Assembly: GCA_049322295.1 (NCBI GenBank)
Contig: JBMORO010000044.1
Location: 1 to 8,518, forward strand
DNA: 8,518 nt
Source: JBMORO01 sp049322295
Lineage (GTDB): Bacteria; Patescibacteriota; Minisyncoccia; RBG-13-40-8-A
Reading direction: 5' to 3'
In this document: piece by piece, positions 1 through 5,856 of the stretch
Numbering within the stretch: the first letter of the stretch is position 1
How the letters are laid out: every line of letters begins with the position of its first letter
Notes under the pieces: model-generated
Database searches by the model: none
Told to the model about the DNA's origin: nothing
What the model saw: only the letters and a program-made list of their open reading frames with translations
Program-made: the position numbers and the translations under genes

Positions 1-656
1 AATTTAAACCCACCTTTTTCTTTAAATAGCAAAAATTCACCAAAAGATTTATCTTTACCTTCAGAAGTATTAGTCCACGCTTTATACATTTCCCTAAGTC
101 GTAATCCACCTTCACTTAACCTTTCTGTCGAGGGCTTCTCCGGATAAAGTTTTTTCACTTCCTCTCTGGCAATTACTTTTTCAATTTCTGTTAAAGGTTG
201 CTCTAAGATTTGAAAAGGAACCGGGGGTCGAAGCTGAACAGTCTCCTGCATAGGTATTCCCATACTTCCCCTTATACCTAAAGGAATATTTCTAATTATA
301 TCTTGTTCAACAGGTGGTAAAGTAAATCCGCCTGGCTGTGGCTCGAATGCTAATTTAGGATTAAGTAATAAATCTCTTTCCGAATATCTCTTAGGAACTA
401 TAGCTATTAAATCAGATAAAACATTTTGAAAATCAGGAATCGGCTCTGTGCCTATGGGAGAAAGCCCTAACTTTGCAAGTTCTAAATCCTGTGCTTTTTT
501 TTCTGCTTGAGCTCGCCTAAAAAGTTGGTCTTGGAGTTGAGCTAATTCATTTTGAGTCCGTAAAAAATCATAATAAGCAGATTGCTCCTCTGCTTTTTTC
601 TCCTCTTCCGTCTTTTTCTTTTTAAAGGGTTGCCAATAAATATTTATGCTACTCAT
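1..656 (-). CDS. Candidate internal virion (ejection) protein, N-terminal 218 codons only
   Basis: The frame is open from ATG at 656 to the window edge, so the C-terminus is missing. The start overlaps the previous stop as ATGA (653-656) and is preceded by AGGAGG at 663-668, six bases upstream; that SD lies inside codons for the Gly-rich tail of the previous protein. Residues 11-65 are rich in Lys, Glu, Gln and Ala and look like a coiled coil (start MSSINIYWQPFKKKK). Residues 66-155 are Pro-rich and probably extended. Residues 156-218 return to charged helix with a Gly/Phe-rich end. There is no signal peptide or membrane segment. I do not recognise the family. By position, right after a GNAT-like and a small internal-protein candidate, it matches T7 gene 15, but no sequence motif confirms that. 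The reading frame is secure; the function is inferred from order. Confidence 0.75.
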   Translation of the reverse strand, partial: MSSINIYWQPFKKKKTEEEKKAEEQSAYYDFLRTQNELAQLQDQLFRRAQAEKKAQDLELAKLGLSPIGTEPIPDFQNVLSDLIAIVPKRYSERDLLLNPKLAFEPQPGGFTLPPVEQDIIRNIPLGIRGSMGIPMQETVQLRPPVPFQILEQPLTEIEKVIAREEVKKLYPEKPSTERLSEGGLRLREMYKAWTNTSEGKDKSFGEFLLFKEKGGFK

Positions 657-1132
657 TCTCCACCTCCTCCAAATCCCAAATTTACCTTTATATCAGGAAC
701 TAACCTATACCACCAATCTGCGGGTTGTTTTACTGTTGTCATTGTTGTTCCTTTTCCTGAAACCAATCCCGAAAGTTGACTTAAAAGAGCTAATTTTGTC
801 ATAATATTTTTCAAAGCCATTTCATTTTGAATATTTGCCCCAATATCTGTTAAAGCTCTGGCTTTTTCAGATTCTAAGCCCAATTGTTGCTGAAATCCCG
901 CTCCCCCTGAAATATTTCTACTTAAAACATCTGCTCTCAATCGTCTGCCTGCCTCTGCATAAGGTAACATTGTCTCCCTTTGAGCAGTTCTAATCATATT
1001 GGAAATCTCTCCCGGTGTAAGTCCAAAGCCCGGTGATTGTCCCCACATATATCCCTGTGTTCGTCTTATAGTTTCCAATTCTTCTGGAGAATATTGATAT
1101 TTTTGAGTTGAGGTTGTAGTTTTACTTCCCAT
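653..1132 (-). CDS. Small virion-associated protein, T7 gp14-position candidate
   Basis: A 159-residue protein starting MGSKTTTSTQ. A start nine bases further upstream (1141) is in frame but would abut the AGGAG at 1142-1146 with no spacer, while ATG at 1132 has a 9-nt spacer, so I prefer 1132. Visible parts: a Ser/Thr-rich head; a Ser-Pro-Glu-Glu-Leu helix start near residue 16; a Gly-Leu-Thr-Pro-Gly-Glu segment near residues 38-43; a long amphipathic Arg/Ala/Leu helix interrupted by an Ile-Ser-Gly-Gly-Ala-Gly turn near residues 74-79; a further Leu/Ala-rich helix; and a C-terminus ending Phe-Gly-Gly-Gly-Gly-Glu. This helix-RxxSGG-helix layout recurs in small proteins placed after the nozzle gene in podovirus genomes, which I recall as internal or ejection proteins. 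T7 gp14 is of similar size (196 residues). It overlaps the GNAT-like gene by 11 bases and the following gene by ATGA. Function is inferred from architecture and order. Confidence 0.7.
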   Translation of the reverse strand: MGSKTTTSTQKYQYSPEELETIRRTQGYMWGQSPGFGLTPGEISNMIRTAQRETMLPYAEAGRRLRADVLSRNISGGAGFQQQLGLESEKARALTDIGANIQNEMALKNIMTKLALLSQLSGLVSGKGTTMTTVKQPADWWYRLVPDIKVNLGFGGGGE

Positions 1133-1622
1133 TTTTTTCATCTCCTAAATTTAGAAAAAAGTAAGTGGTTTTTTCTTTAGCTTTAGAATGTCTATAAATC
1201 ATCGCTAAATCTTGATTCTTTGCATCTATTTCGCCTTCAACTATGGAAATTTTTTTATTTTTTAACCAGTCAAAAAAGGAATCCATCAATGCTTTGAAAT
1301 TTGCAAAACTACGATATTGTCTTTGCAGATAAATTTCTTTTATAAAACCCCTCTGCCTATTTTTATAAAAAGTTTCCGCATTGACAATCTCTCCGTAAAT
1401 ATAGCCAGCAATTTCGCCATTGATTGGGTCTTTTAAAATCTTTAAAAAAATTTGATTTTTTAATTGTATTGCAAAAAGAAAAGCCCAGCTATAAATCTCT
1501 TTCAATTTTTCATCTTCAATTAACTCATCACATTCTAAATATTGAGAATGTCCTTTGCGAAAAGTTATTCCCAATTCCACTAAGGAAAATAAATCATCAA
1601 TGGTTGGCTCAATTAAATTCAT
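1122..1622 (-). CDS. GNAT-fold protein with degenerate acetyl-CoA motif, T7 gp13-position candidate
   Basis: A 166-residue protein with the outline of a GNAT N-acetyltransferase: N-terminal helices (about 5-55), a strand pair ending in Gly-Glu-Ile-Ala-Gly-Tyr (69-74), the strand Gly-Phe-Ile-Lys-Glu-Ile-Tyr-Leu (92-99), then a helix whose start should carry the acetyl-CoA pyrophosphate loop. Here residues 100-112 read QRQYRSFANFKAL, keeping Gln and Arg but lacking the glycines of Q/RxxGxG/A. A later strand (126-132) and Asn136 followed by a helix with Tyr143 match the usual C-terminal half. Acetyl transfer is therefore doubtful and a structural role is possible. T7 gp13 and its relatives (DUF2833) are, as I recall, GNAT-like and sit at this same position after the nozzle gene. 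The start shares ATGA with the 31-residue peptide gene and has GAGGTG at 1628-1633, five bases upstream. A host- or DNA-modifying acetyltransferase is the alternative. Confidence 0.65.
   Translation of the reverse strand: MNLIEPTIDDLFSLVELGITFRKGHSQYLECDELIEDEKLKEIYSWAFLFAIQLKNQIFLKILKDPINGEIAGYIYGEIVNAETFYKNRQRGFIKEIYLQRQYRSFANFKALMDSFFDWLKNKKISIVEGEIDAKNQDLAMIYRHSKAKEKTTYFFLNLGDEKNGK
1142..1146 (-). promoter_or_regulatory. Shine-Dalgarno site deciding the start at 1132
   Basis: AGGAG on the minus strand lies directly against an ATG at 1141 and nine bases before a second in-frame ATG at 1132. Zero spacing is not usable by the ribosome, so the second ATG is the likely start. The SD lies inside the end of the GNAT-like gene, which suggests coupled translation. 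Confidence 0.6.
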
Positions 1623-1714
1623 TCAATCACCTCAAACCAAATTATAAAACCCAAAATAACCCCTAAAACAAACCAGAATAATCGACTGAGAAATTCTTTT
1701 ATTTCTTTTTTCAT
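1619..1714 (-). CDS. 31-residue single-span membrane peptide
   Basis: A very short gene, below the usual ORF cutoff. It starts at ATG 1714, overlapping the nozzle stop as ATGA (1711-1714), and ends at TGA 1619-1621, overlapping the GNAT-like start as ATGA (1619-1622). It thus fills exactly the interval between two genes, with four-base overlaps at both ends. The peptide has a charged head (MKKEIKEFLSRL), one hydrophobic span from about residue 12 to 27 (WFVLGVILGFIIWF, with Gly19 and Gly23) and an acidic end (Glu-Val-Ile-Glu). Lys/Arg before the span predicts a cytoplasmic N-terminus. An AGGAAAG lies about 11 bases upstream, and coupling to the nozzle gene would suffice. It is too short for a classical holin. 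Possible roles are a membrane anchor or assembly factor for the exported tail proteins, a small holin-like peptide, or a regulator. Existence rests on the double overlap and the clean hydrophobic pattern; function is unknown. Confidence 0.65.
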   Translation of the reverse strand: MKKEIKEFLSRLFWFVLGVILGFIIWFEVIE

Positions 1715-3921
1715 TTTATTATTTTCTTTCCTATAATTTTAAACTCCACACCAAAGCGTGAAAGTGTAAAAGCTCCTACTCCTGAAGTGCTGATTTTAAA
1801 TCCAAATTTCTCTCCCCAGAGATTTTCCGAAAGAGCAAAGCGGGGATTTTTATTGCTATTTTCATTGGTTTTCAAAGTATCTCTTGCAGTCGAGGAACTG
1901 ACATAATCTTTGTAATAATCAAGATAAACCGAGCCAGTATCTTTAGAATATTCCACATCAAAATAGGAAAGCCGTTTTAAATCTAAGGGCTCACCAAAAT
2001 CAAACCATTTACTCTGATATGTGCCGGTGATAGAAAAACTTTCGTCTTTTATATCTGTGCCGTAGCGATAAATCTTCCCACCTTTACCAAAAAGCATTTT
2101 GATTGTATCTGAAATCCCGGCTTGTTGAATCCAGATTTCAGGTGCCCCCGCACTAAAACTTATTTGCCCCCAAGCGTCAAATTGTGGAGAATAAACTAAA
2201 ACTTTTGAATTGACCGTATCAGAGGAATCAGGATAAGAGAGCCAATAATGATTATCATAAAAAATCGCAGATGCTTTTTCAATTTTAGTTTTGTTCATTC
2301 CTTTAATAATTGGCTCAATTTTATCTGAAATCTTTTTAACACTTCTGCCATCGAAAATGTAAATTCCCTCATCTCCTAAAAAGAAAATTGCTCCCCCGTA
2401 GGAAACTATACTTTTAGGAGCAACTGCCCCAATGCCTGAAATAACCTCAAAAAGAGCAAAGGTTGAAGCTGAATTACCTGAAAGCTCGTAAATATGGTGA
2501 GGTTTGAAAATGTAAAGGTCAGCATAAGGAGAGGCAAATTCACCTGAGTAAAGAGTAGCTAATCCAGTTATTTTTTCTGCATCTTTTTCATTTATATCAA
2601 AGTAATTGATAGCGTGGAAATTATTTGGTTCATTTAATTCAGAGTAATAAATTCGGGAAGGATAGGTCAAATTTCCTCCCAAATAAAGTCGATTCTTATG
2701 GACAACAGAAAGAGAAAAAGGAAGCATAACAAAGTTATAAATCTGCATACATCGATACTTTGTTAATAAAGAACAAGGACTTTGTTGATTCCAAGATGCA
2801 AGGTAATTACACATTACTTCAAAATAAGTTTTTGAACCAGAGTTGACTTTCTTTTTAATTAAATAGATATGTTTTGTATTTCCTGCATCTTCTCCACAAG
2901 TAGCACTATCATCTCCACCTGCTGTAGAATCAAAAGCAACTTCTAAATAATAACCAGCATCAGCAACTATTTTTGAAAATCCCGTTGTATCTTTCCAAAT
3001 TCTATATCTATTTTTACTTTCTCCTATTTGGTTATAACATACTTCAATATTTTGAATTGAATCAGCATAGAAAGTTTTAACTGTATCCTTTTCCAAATAA
3101 GAGAGAATTTGGTATCGCCAAGAATTACAGCAATAAGGATAATAAGAAGAACCAGTAACAGGAACTAAACTATCACAAAAACCTGGATAAAAGAAAATGG
3201 TATCATCTATATTTGAAGTTATTTGATGGATTTTTTCACCAGCAGAGAGGTCTGGAAAATAAAGATAATATCCTACCCATTCGTCTATATCCCAAGTTTT
3301 ATTTATATCAATGAAATACCATCCCGCTTGTCGATTTTTTAAAACTGTAATTCTACCTGAATCTGCTATATTAAAATCGTAAATATGTGAACCATCAAAA
3401 ATTATAGGTAAATCATTTGCCGTTGAAGTAGGGTTAGGCAATCCTATCAAATTATTTTCCCATTGAGAAAAATGCCAATTTAAATCAGAGGTAAATGCCC
3501 TATCCATATTTGCCGTAAAAGTCCCAGCAGAATCATTGCCAACCCAAAGCCGAGTCGAATCTGCTACGACCAGATATTTTGAACCATTACTTTTGTAATA
3601 GCGATAGCCGCCGCCAAACGGCTTTGTGGAGATTGCAGAGGTATTGTAGGGAGTATATCCCTTTCGTAAAGATAAAGCTCCATTTTTATCCCAAAGAAAG
3701 TTTGTTAAAATTAATGCCTCTTGATTGTCAATTAGAGCAGAAGGACTTTTTAGATTAAGTCCTTTTGTCATAGGATAGACAATTTCAAGATAATTTCTTT
3801 TAATCTGGACAGAAGCAGGGTCAATATTGAGGAGGGGAATTACCTGCTTCTGTCCTTGCTCACTTAATCCTAAGGAGGTGAAGAGAGAAAAAATAAGTAT
3901 AAAAAAAAATAGTCTTCTCAT
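1711..3921 (-). CDS. Tail nozzle-like protein (T7 gp12-type) with N-terminal signal peptide
   Basis: A 736-residue protein. The frame stays open upstream to an ATG at 3999, but ATG 3921 overlaps the previous stop as ATGA and starts a proper signal peptide, so I choose 3921. No good SD precedes it, so translation is probably coupled. Residues 1-20 (MRRLFFFILIFSLFTSLGLS) form a basic, hydrophobic, polar leader with possible cleavage after Ser20. Residues 54-155 show the usual opening of short-tail nozzle proteins: a Gly-Leu-Asn start, a 'what is loaded' segment with Leu-Arg-Lys-Gly-Tyr (85-89), Gly-Tyr-Arg-Tyr-Tyr-Lys and Phe-Ser-Gln-Trp-Glu (151-155). Residues 406-560 carry the beta-propeller-like run: His-Lys-Asn-Arg-Leu-Tyr, Pro-Ser-Arg-Ile-Tyr-Tyr-Ser-Glu, Gly-Ala-Val-Ala-Pro-Lys-Ser, Phe-Leu-Gly-Asp-Glu-Gly-Ile-Tyr, and Tyr-Asp-Asn-His-Tyr-Trp. 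All eight cysteines (249, 264, 265, 295, 342, 371, 383, 391) lie in an insert between these parts. Length is close to T7 gp12 (794). Nozzle assignment is by motif pattern and order; the leader is directly visible. Confidence 0.75.
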   Translation of the reverse strand: MRRLFFFILIFSLFTSLGLSEQGQKQVIPLLNIDPASVQIKRNYLEIVYPMTKGLNLKSPSALIDNQEALILTNFLWDKNGALSLRKGYTPYNTSAISTKPFGGGYRYYKSNGSKYLVVADSTRLWVGNDSAGTFTANMDRAFTSDLNWHFSQWENNLIGLPNPTSTANDLPIIFDGSHIYDFNIADSGRITVLKNRQAGWYFIDINKTWDIDEWVGYYLYFPDLSAGEKIHQITSNIDDTIFFYPGFCDSLVPVTGSSYYPYCCNSWRYQILSYLEKDTVKTFYADSIQNIEVCYNQIGESKNRYRIWKDTTGFSKIVADAGYYLEVAFDSTAGGDDSATCGEDAGNTKHIYLIKKKVNSGSKTYFEVMCNYLASWNQQSPCSLLTKYRCMQIYNFVMLPFSLSVVHKNRLYLGGNLTYPSRIYYSELNEPNNFHAINYFDINEKDAEKITGLATLYSGEFASPYADLYIFKPHHIYELSGNSASTFALFEVISGIGAVAPKSIVSYGGAIFFLGDEGIYIFDGRSVKKISDKIEPIIKGMNKTKIEKASAIFYDNHYWLSYPDSSDTVNSKVLVYSPQFDAWGQISFSAGAPEIWIQQAGISDTIKMLFGKGGKIYRYGTDIKDESFSITGTYQSKWFDFGEPLDLKRLSYFDVEYSKDTGSVYLDYYKDYVSSSTARDTLKTNENSNKNPRFALSENLWGEKFGFKISTSGVGAFTLSRFGVEFKIIGKKIIK

Positions 3922-4100
3922 TTCAGTATAAGGAAAAAAACTCCAATCATCCAAAATACCAAAGATATAAAAAGACATACGGGGATAAAGATTAAACAAA
4001 CTTTTACCAAATTTCTATCAAAATTAGATAAGGTATAGGGGTCTCCCTCATCTAAATATCTCTTAATCCGCTTTAAAATTAAATTGAATAGTTTTCTCAT
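3918..4100 (-). CDS. 60-residue single-span membrane protein
   Basis: The protein has a basic amphipathic N-terminal helix (MRKLFNLILKRIKRYL, residues 1-16), an acidic/polar linker (Asp-Glu-Gly-Asp-Pro, residues 17-21, then a stretch to about 32), and a hydrophobic segment from about residue 33 to 59 with Cys35, Pro40 and Cys42. Positive charge before the span predicts a cytoplasmic N-terminus. The start overlaps the upstream stop as ATGA (4097-4100) and its own stop overlaps the nozzle start as ATGA (3918-3921), so it is locked between the two genes that encode signal-peptide proteins. No clear SD is visible; translation is probably coupled. I do not recognise the family. A lone short hydrophobic protein in a phage late operon could be a holin, but its place inside the tail module rather than beside an endolysin favours a role in handling or anchoring tail proteins. 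That role is inference. Confidence 0.75.
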   Translation of the reverse strand: MRKLFNLILKRIKRYLDEGDPYTLSNFDRNLVKVCLIFIPVCLFISLVFWMIGVFFLILK

Positions 4101-4792
4101 CTTGGGACTATCTTCTGCTCAATTCTAATATCAAACTTTTGAGATGCCAAAATTTGAATTTTTGCCGAAATTCCTTTGTAAAATCTATCCAAATAAACAT
4201 TAGCCAAATCTTCATCACCAGACCGCATAAATAACTTCGCCTTAACATAAATTGGGATAAATTCCCTAAATTCCTTTGGTAAGTAAGTAGTATCTCCATT
4301 TGAAGTCATTTTATTAGCATAGGCATTGTAAAAGACCAAAAAAGTATCAATAGCGGTAGGTTTGGGGTCAAAATAGAGCTTATTTGACCATTGGGAAGCG
4401 GTCTGAGGGTATTCCACACCAGCAGACGGCCTCTTTCCCATATCTTCAATAGCAAGTTTATCTATGGCTTGTTTTGAACTTCTTAATTGCTTTATAGCAT
4501 AAATCTTAAATAAATCCGTGTTGGCAGAGTATTGAATTACTCCAGAGGAAAAAATTACCGTGTCCAATTTTTGAATACAGGGGACTTGGTCGCCTACATA
4601 GATAACAATCTCCCCACAAGCGTCATTTATGAATTGGTTTTTGACTGAATCAGGAAAAGCATAATCATAGTAAGTCCCTAAGAGGTAATTGACTTGCAGG
4701 CGAAAATAAGAAAGGGAATCACCAGCAAATGTTTCACAGGAAATATAAAATAAACTCATTAAAACACAAAGACTTATCAAAAATTTTTTCAT
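4097..4792 (-). CDS. Second adaptor-like tail protein with signal peptide
   Basis: A 231-residue protein. Residues 1-23 form a leader: Lys-Lys, hydrophobic core FLISLCVLMSLFYIS, then Cys19-Glu-Thr-Phe-Ala. Signal peptidase I cleavage after Ala23 fits; lipidation at Cys19 is possible, but Tyr-Ile-Ser-Cys is a poor lipobox. The mature part keeps only Cys59 and Cys72, which could form a disulfide. After the leader the pattern is that of phage head-tail adaptor proteins: an opening helix with Asn-Gln-Phe-Ile-Asn-Asp-Ala (52-58), a strand Leu-Phe-Lys-Ile-Tyr-Ala-Ile (94-100), Gln-Trp-Ser-Asn-Lys-Leu-Tyr-Phe-Asp-Pro (134-143), Phe-Leu-Val-Phe-Tyr-Asn-Ala-Tyr (151-158), then Leu-Pro-Lys-Glu-Phe and a helical end with Gly-Asp-Glu-Asp-Leu-Ala (171-206). 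The SD is AGGTG inside the stop of the preceding adaptor gene, four bases from ATG. It would be the second adaptor-fold gene in a row. The export signal is unexpected for a virion adaptor. Alternatively it is a secreted baseplate or receptor-contact part of the same fold. Confidence 0.65.
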   Translation of the reverse strand: MKKFLISLCVLMSLFYISCETFAGDSLSYFRLQVNYLLGTYYDYAFPDSVKNQFINDACGEIVIYVGDQVPCIQKLDTVIFSSGVIQYSANTDLFKIYAIKQLRSSKQAIDKLAIEDMGKRPSAGVEYPQTASQWSNKLYFDPKPTAIDTFLVFYNAYANKMTSNGDTTYLPKEFREFIPIYVKAKLFMRSGDEDLANVYLDRFYKGISAKIQILASQKFDIRIEQKIVPR

Positions 4793-4799
4793 TTCTCAC

Positions 4800-5477
4800 C
4801 TATGGATGTAGGTAACTATGCCAATTTTTATGCACATTGCTTAAACTTGGTCGTTCCGTAATACCTCTCCTTCCCTGTTCAGAAGAAATTAACTCTATTA
4901 AATTTGTCCTATAATCATTTCTGGCAGTCGAAAAAGCTGGATTTGACTGTTTAATTCCCGCTATTTCGACAGTTGGCGGTGTCATCTTGTAAAGTAAGTG
5001 CGAAATTATAGTCCCTAAAAAGTTATCTGGAATATTTTCAATCCCTAAGCCTGCTGGGTCTCTGGTGTAATACATCTTTATTGTTATAGCAGAAGTGGGC
5101 TGGTCTAAAAATGCTATTTTTTTGATTTTGGGATTGTTTTCGTCTGCCACAATCGTAAATTTGGTCGCTTCTGCTCCATAAAAAGTCGAACTTTGAGCTT
5201 TTTTCTCCGCATATTCCTCCGGGCTTATGTATCCACAAGGTATTGTTATATTAGAATGCCAAAGTTTAATCTCTTTCCAAAAATCTTCAGGCAATTCCAT
5301 AAATTCATCAGTTGTTGAAGTAGAAAATTCAACATATTTTGTCATAAAATCCCACTGCGATTTACTCAAAATATGTGAAATAGTAGCTGGCAAAAGCACA
5401 TTAACTCTTTGAGTAACTTCATTTTTCAAAAGTCCTGTGCTAATAACCATCGAATCTATAAGTTGCTCTTTGGTCAT
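4800..5477 (-). CDS. Head-tail adaptor protein (T7 gp11-like)
   Basis: A 225-residue protein without signal peptide. It has the layout of podovirus adaptor or tail tube A proteins: an N-terminal helix bundle (1-40) with Ser-Gln-Trp-Asp-Phe at 40-44, a strand and Leu-Pro-Glu-Asp-Phe at 62-66, a middle segment with Tyr-Ile-Ser-Pro-Glu-Glu-Tyr (83-89), then Phe-Leu-Asp-Gln-Pro (123-127), the strand Ile-Thr-Ile-Lys-Met-Tyr-Tyr (131-137) and Ile-Pro-Asp-Asn-Phe leading into a long helix (149-166). These proteins form the twelve-fold ring joining the portal to the nozzle. Length is close to T7 gp11 (196). The C-terminal tail (198-225) is polar and basic and could reach into the next ring. The start is ATG 5477, overlapping the zinc-knuckle gene as ATGA, with AGGA at 5483-5486 five bases upstream. 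Family call rests on motif pattern and gene order. Confidence 0.7.
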   Translation of the reverse strand: MTKEQLIDSMVISTGLLKNEVTQRVNVLLPATISHILSKSQWDFMTKYVEFSTSTTDEFMELPEDFWKEIKLWHSNITIPCGYISPEEYAEKKAQSSTFYGAEATKFTIVADENNPKIKKIAFLDQPTSAITIKMYYTRDPAGLGIENIPDNFLGTIISHLLYKMTPPTVEIAGIKQSNPAFSTARNDYRTNLIELISSEQGRRGITERPSLSNVHKNWHSYLHP

Positions 5478-5815
5478 AACATTCCTGATTGTTTATGAGC
5501 AAATTCAAAAGATTTTAAAGCCCTTGTTAATTCTCGATGTTTTTTCAAATTCGTTGTCCTCATTGCCTTATCTTCAAGAGCTTCCATATCTGCTCTAATT
5601 TCTGTCTGTGGGTCATCTATTTCTGGATGGTATCCTTTTCGATCAGGTTTGCAAATTCCTGACCCATAAAATCTGCCATTAATTTTAAAACCGTGTAATT
5701 GTTCAGCTATAATCATATTCCCCCCACAAAAGCATTTAAAGCAATCCATTTCTTTAGCTAATTTTTCAATACCACAACTATCACACCTGAATCTTATATT
5801 TTCAAAATCCCACAT
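5474..5815 (-). CDS. Small zinc-knuckle protein between capsid and adaptor genes
   Basis: A 113-residue protein with Cys11-x2-Cys14, ten residues, then Cys25-x2-Cys28-x-Cys30, plus Cys55. Two CxxC knuckles in the first 30 residues indicate a bound zinc ion in a zinc-ribbon or FmdB-like fold. The middle (41-60) has Gly-Phe-Lys-Ile-Asn-Gly-Arg-Phe-Tyr-Gly-Ser-Gly, resembling the segment after the knuckle in phage FmdB-type proteins. Residues 70-113 are a charged helix rich in Glu, Lys and Arg. The start must be ATG 5815, because the next Met (23) would delete the first knuckle and no start codon lies upstream in frame before a stop. No SD is near the start in linear sequence; an AGGAG beyond an 11-bp hairpin probably serves (see 5816-5852). 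The stop overlaps the adaptor start as ATGA. A metal-stabilised head or neck part, or a nucleic-acid-binding regulator, are both possible; the role is unknown. Confidence 0.75.
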   Translation of the reverse strand: MWDFENIRFRCDSCGIEKLAKEMDCFKCFCGGNMIIAEQLHGFKINGRFYGSGICKPDRKGYHPEIDDPQTEIRADMEALEDKAMRTTNLKKHRELTRALKSFEFAHKQSGML

Positions 5816-5852
5816 TGTTTTAGGGGAGGGATTTTCCCTCCCCTATTCTCCT
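5816..5852 (-). promoter_or_regulatory. Perfect hairpin separating SD from start codon (bridged RBS)
   Basis: Read on the minus strand, after the capsid stop comes AGGAG (5848-5852), AA, an 11-base arm TAGGGGAGGGA (5835-5845), loop AAA (5832-5834), the exactly complementary arm TCCCTCCCCTA (5821-5831), then AAACA and ATG of the zinc-knuckle gene. In linear RNA the AGGAG is 32 bases from the AUG; with the hairpin folded the gap collapses to 7 unpaired bases. Folding also hides the competing GGGGAGGG. Phage T4 genes 25 and 38 are known cases where a hairpin brings a distant SD to the start. No U-run follows the stem, so it is not a standard intrinsic terminator, although it sits where T7 has its late terminator after the capsid gene. 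It could also protect the 3' end of capsid mRNA. Confidence 0.65.
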
Positions 5853-5856
5853 ATTT

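Noticed and set aside
582..779. Plus-strand frame with a hydrophobic start
   Set aside because: It is antisense to two linked minus-strand genes and its hydrophobicity comes from the complement of Lys/Glu-rich codons.
1133..1141. Start at 1141 for the gp14-position protein
   Set aside because: AGGAG touches this ATG with no spacer; the in-frame ATG at 1132 has a 9-nt spacer.
1424..1666. Plus-strand frame of 80 residues
   Set aside because: Antisense shadow of the GNAT-like gene and the 31-residue gene, with no SD or neighbour on that strand.
3922..3999. Longer 762-residue version of the nozzle protein starting at 3999
   Set aside because: The extra 26 residues overlap most of the 60-residue gene in another frame and would place the signal peptide internally; ATG 3921 has the ATGA overlap.
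4108..4299. Minus-strand 63-residue frame inside the exported adaptor-like gene
   Set aside because: Out-of-frame shadow with no SD or overlap signal; the host frame has the leader and adaptor pattern.
4733..4738. Lipoprotein call for the exported adaptor-like protein (Cys19)
   Set aside because: Tyr-Ile-Ser before the Cys is a poor lipobox, and Thr-Phe-Ala at 21-23 is a better signal peptidase I site; lipidation is kept only as a possibility.
5038..5238. Minus-strand 66-residue frame inside the adaptor gene
   Set aside because: Out-of-frame shadow within a well-supported gene.
5821..5845. Intrinsic terminator after the capsid gene
   Set aside because: The stem is strong, but the bases that follow on the minus strand are AAACA and no T-run is present on either strand directly after it.
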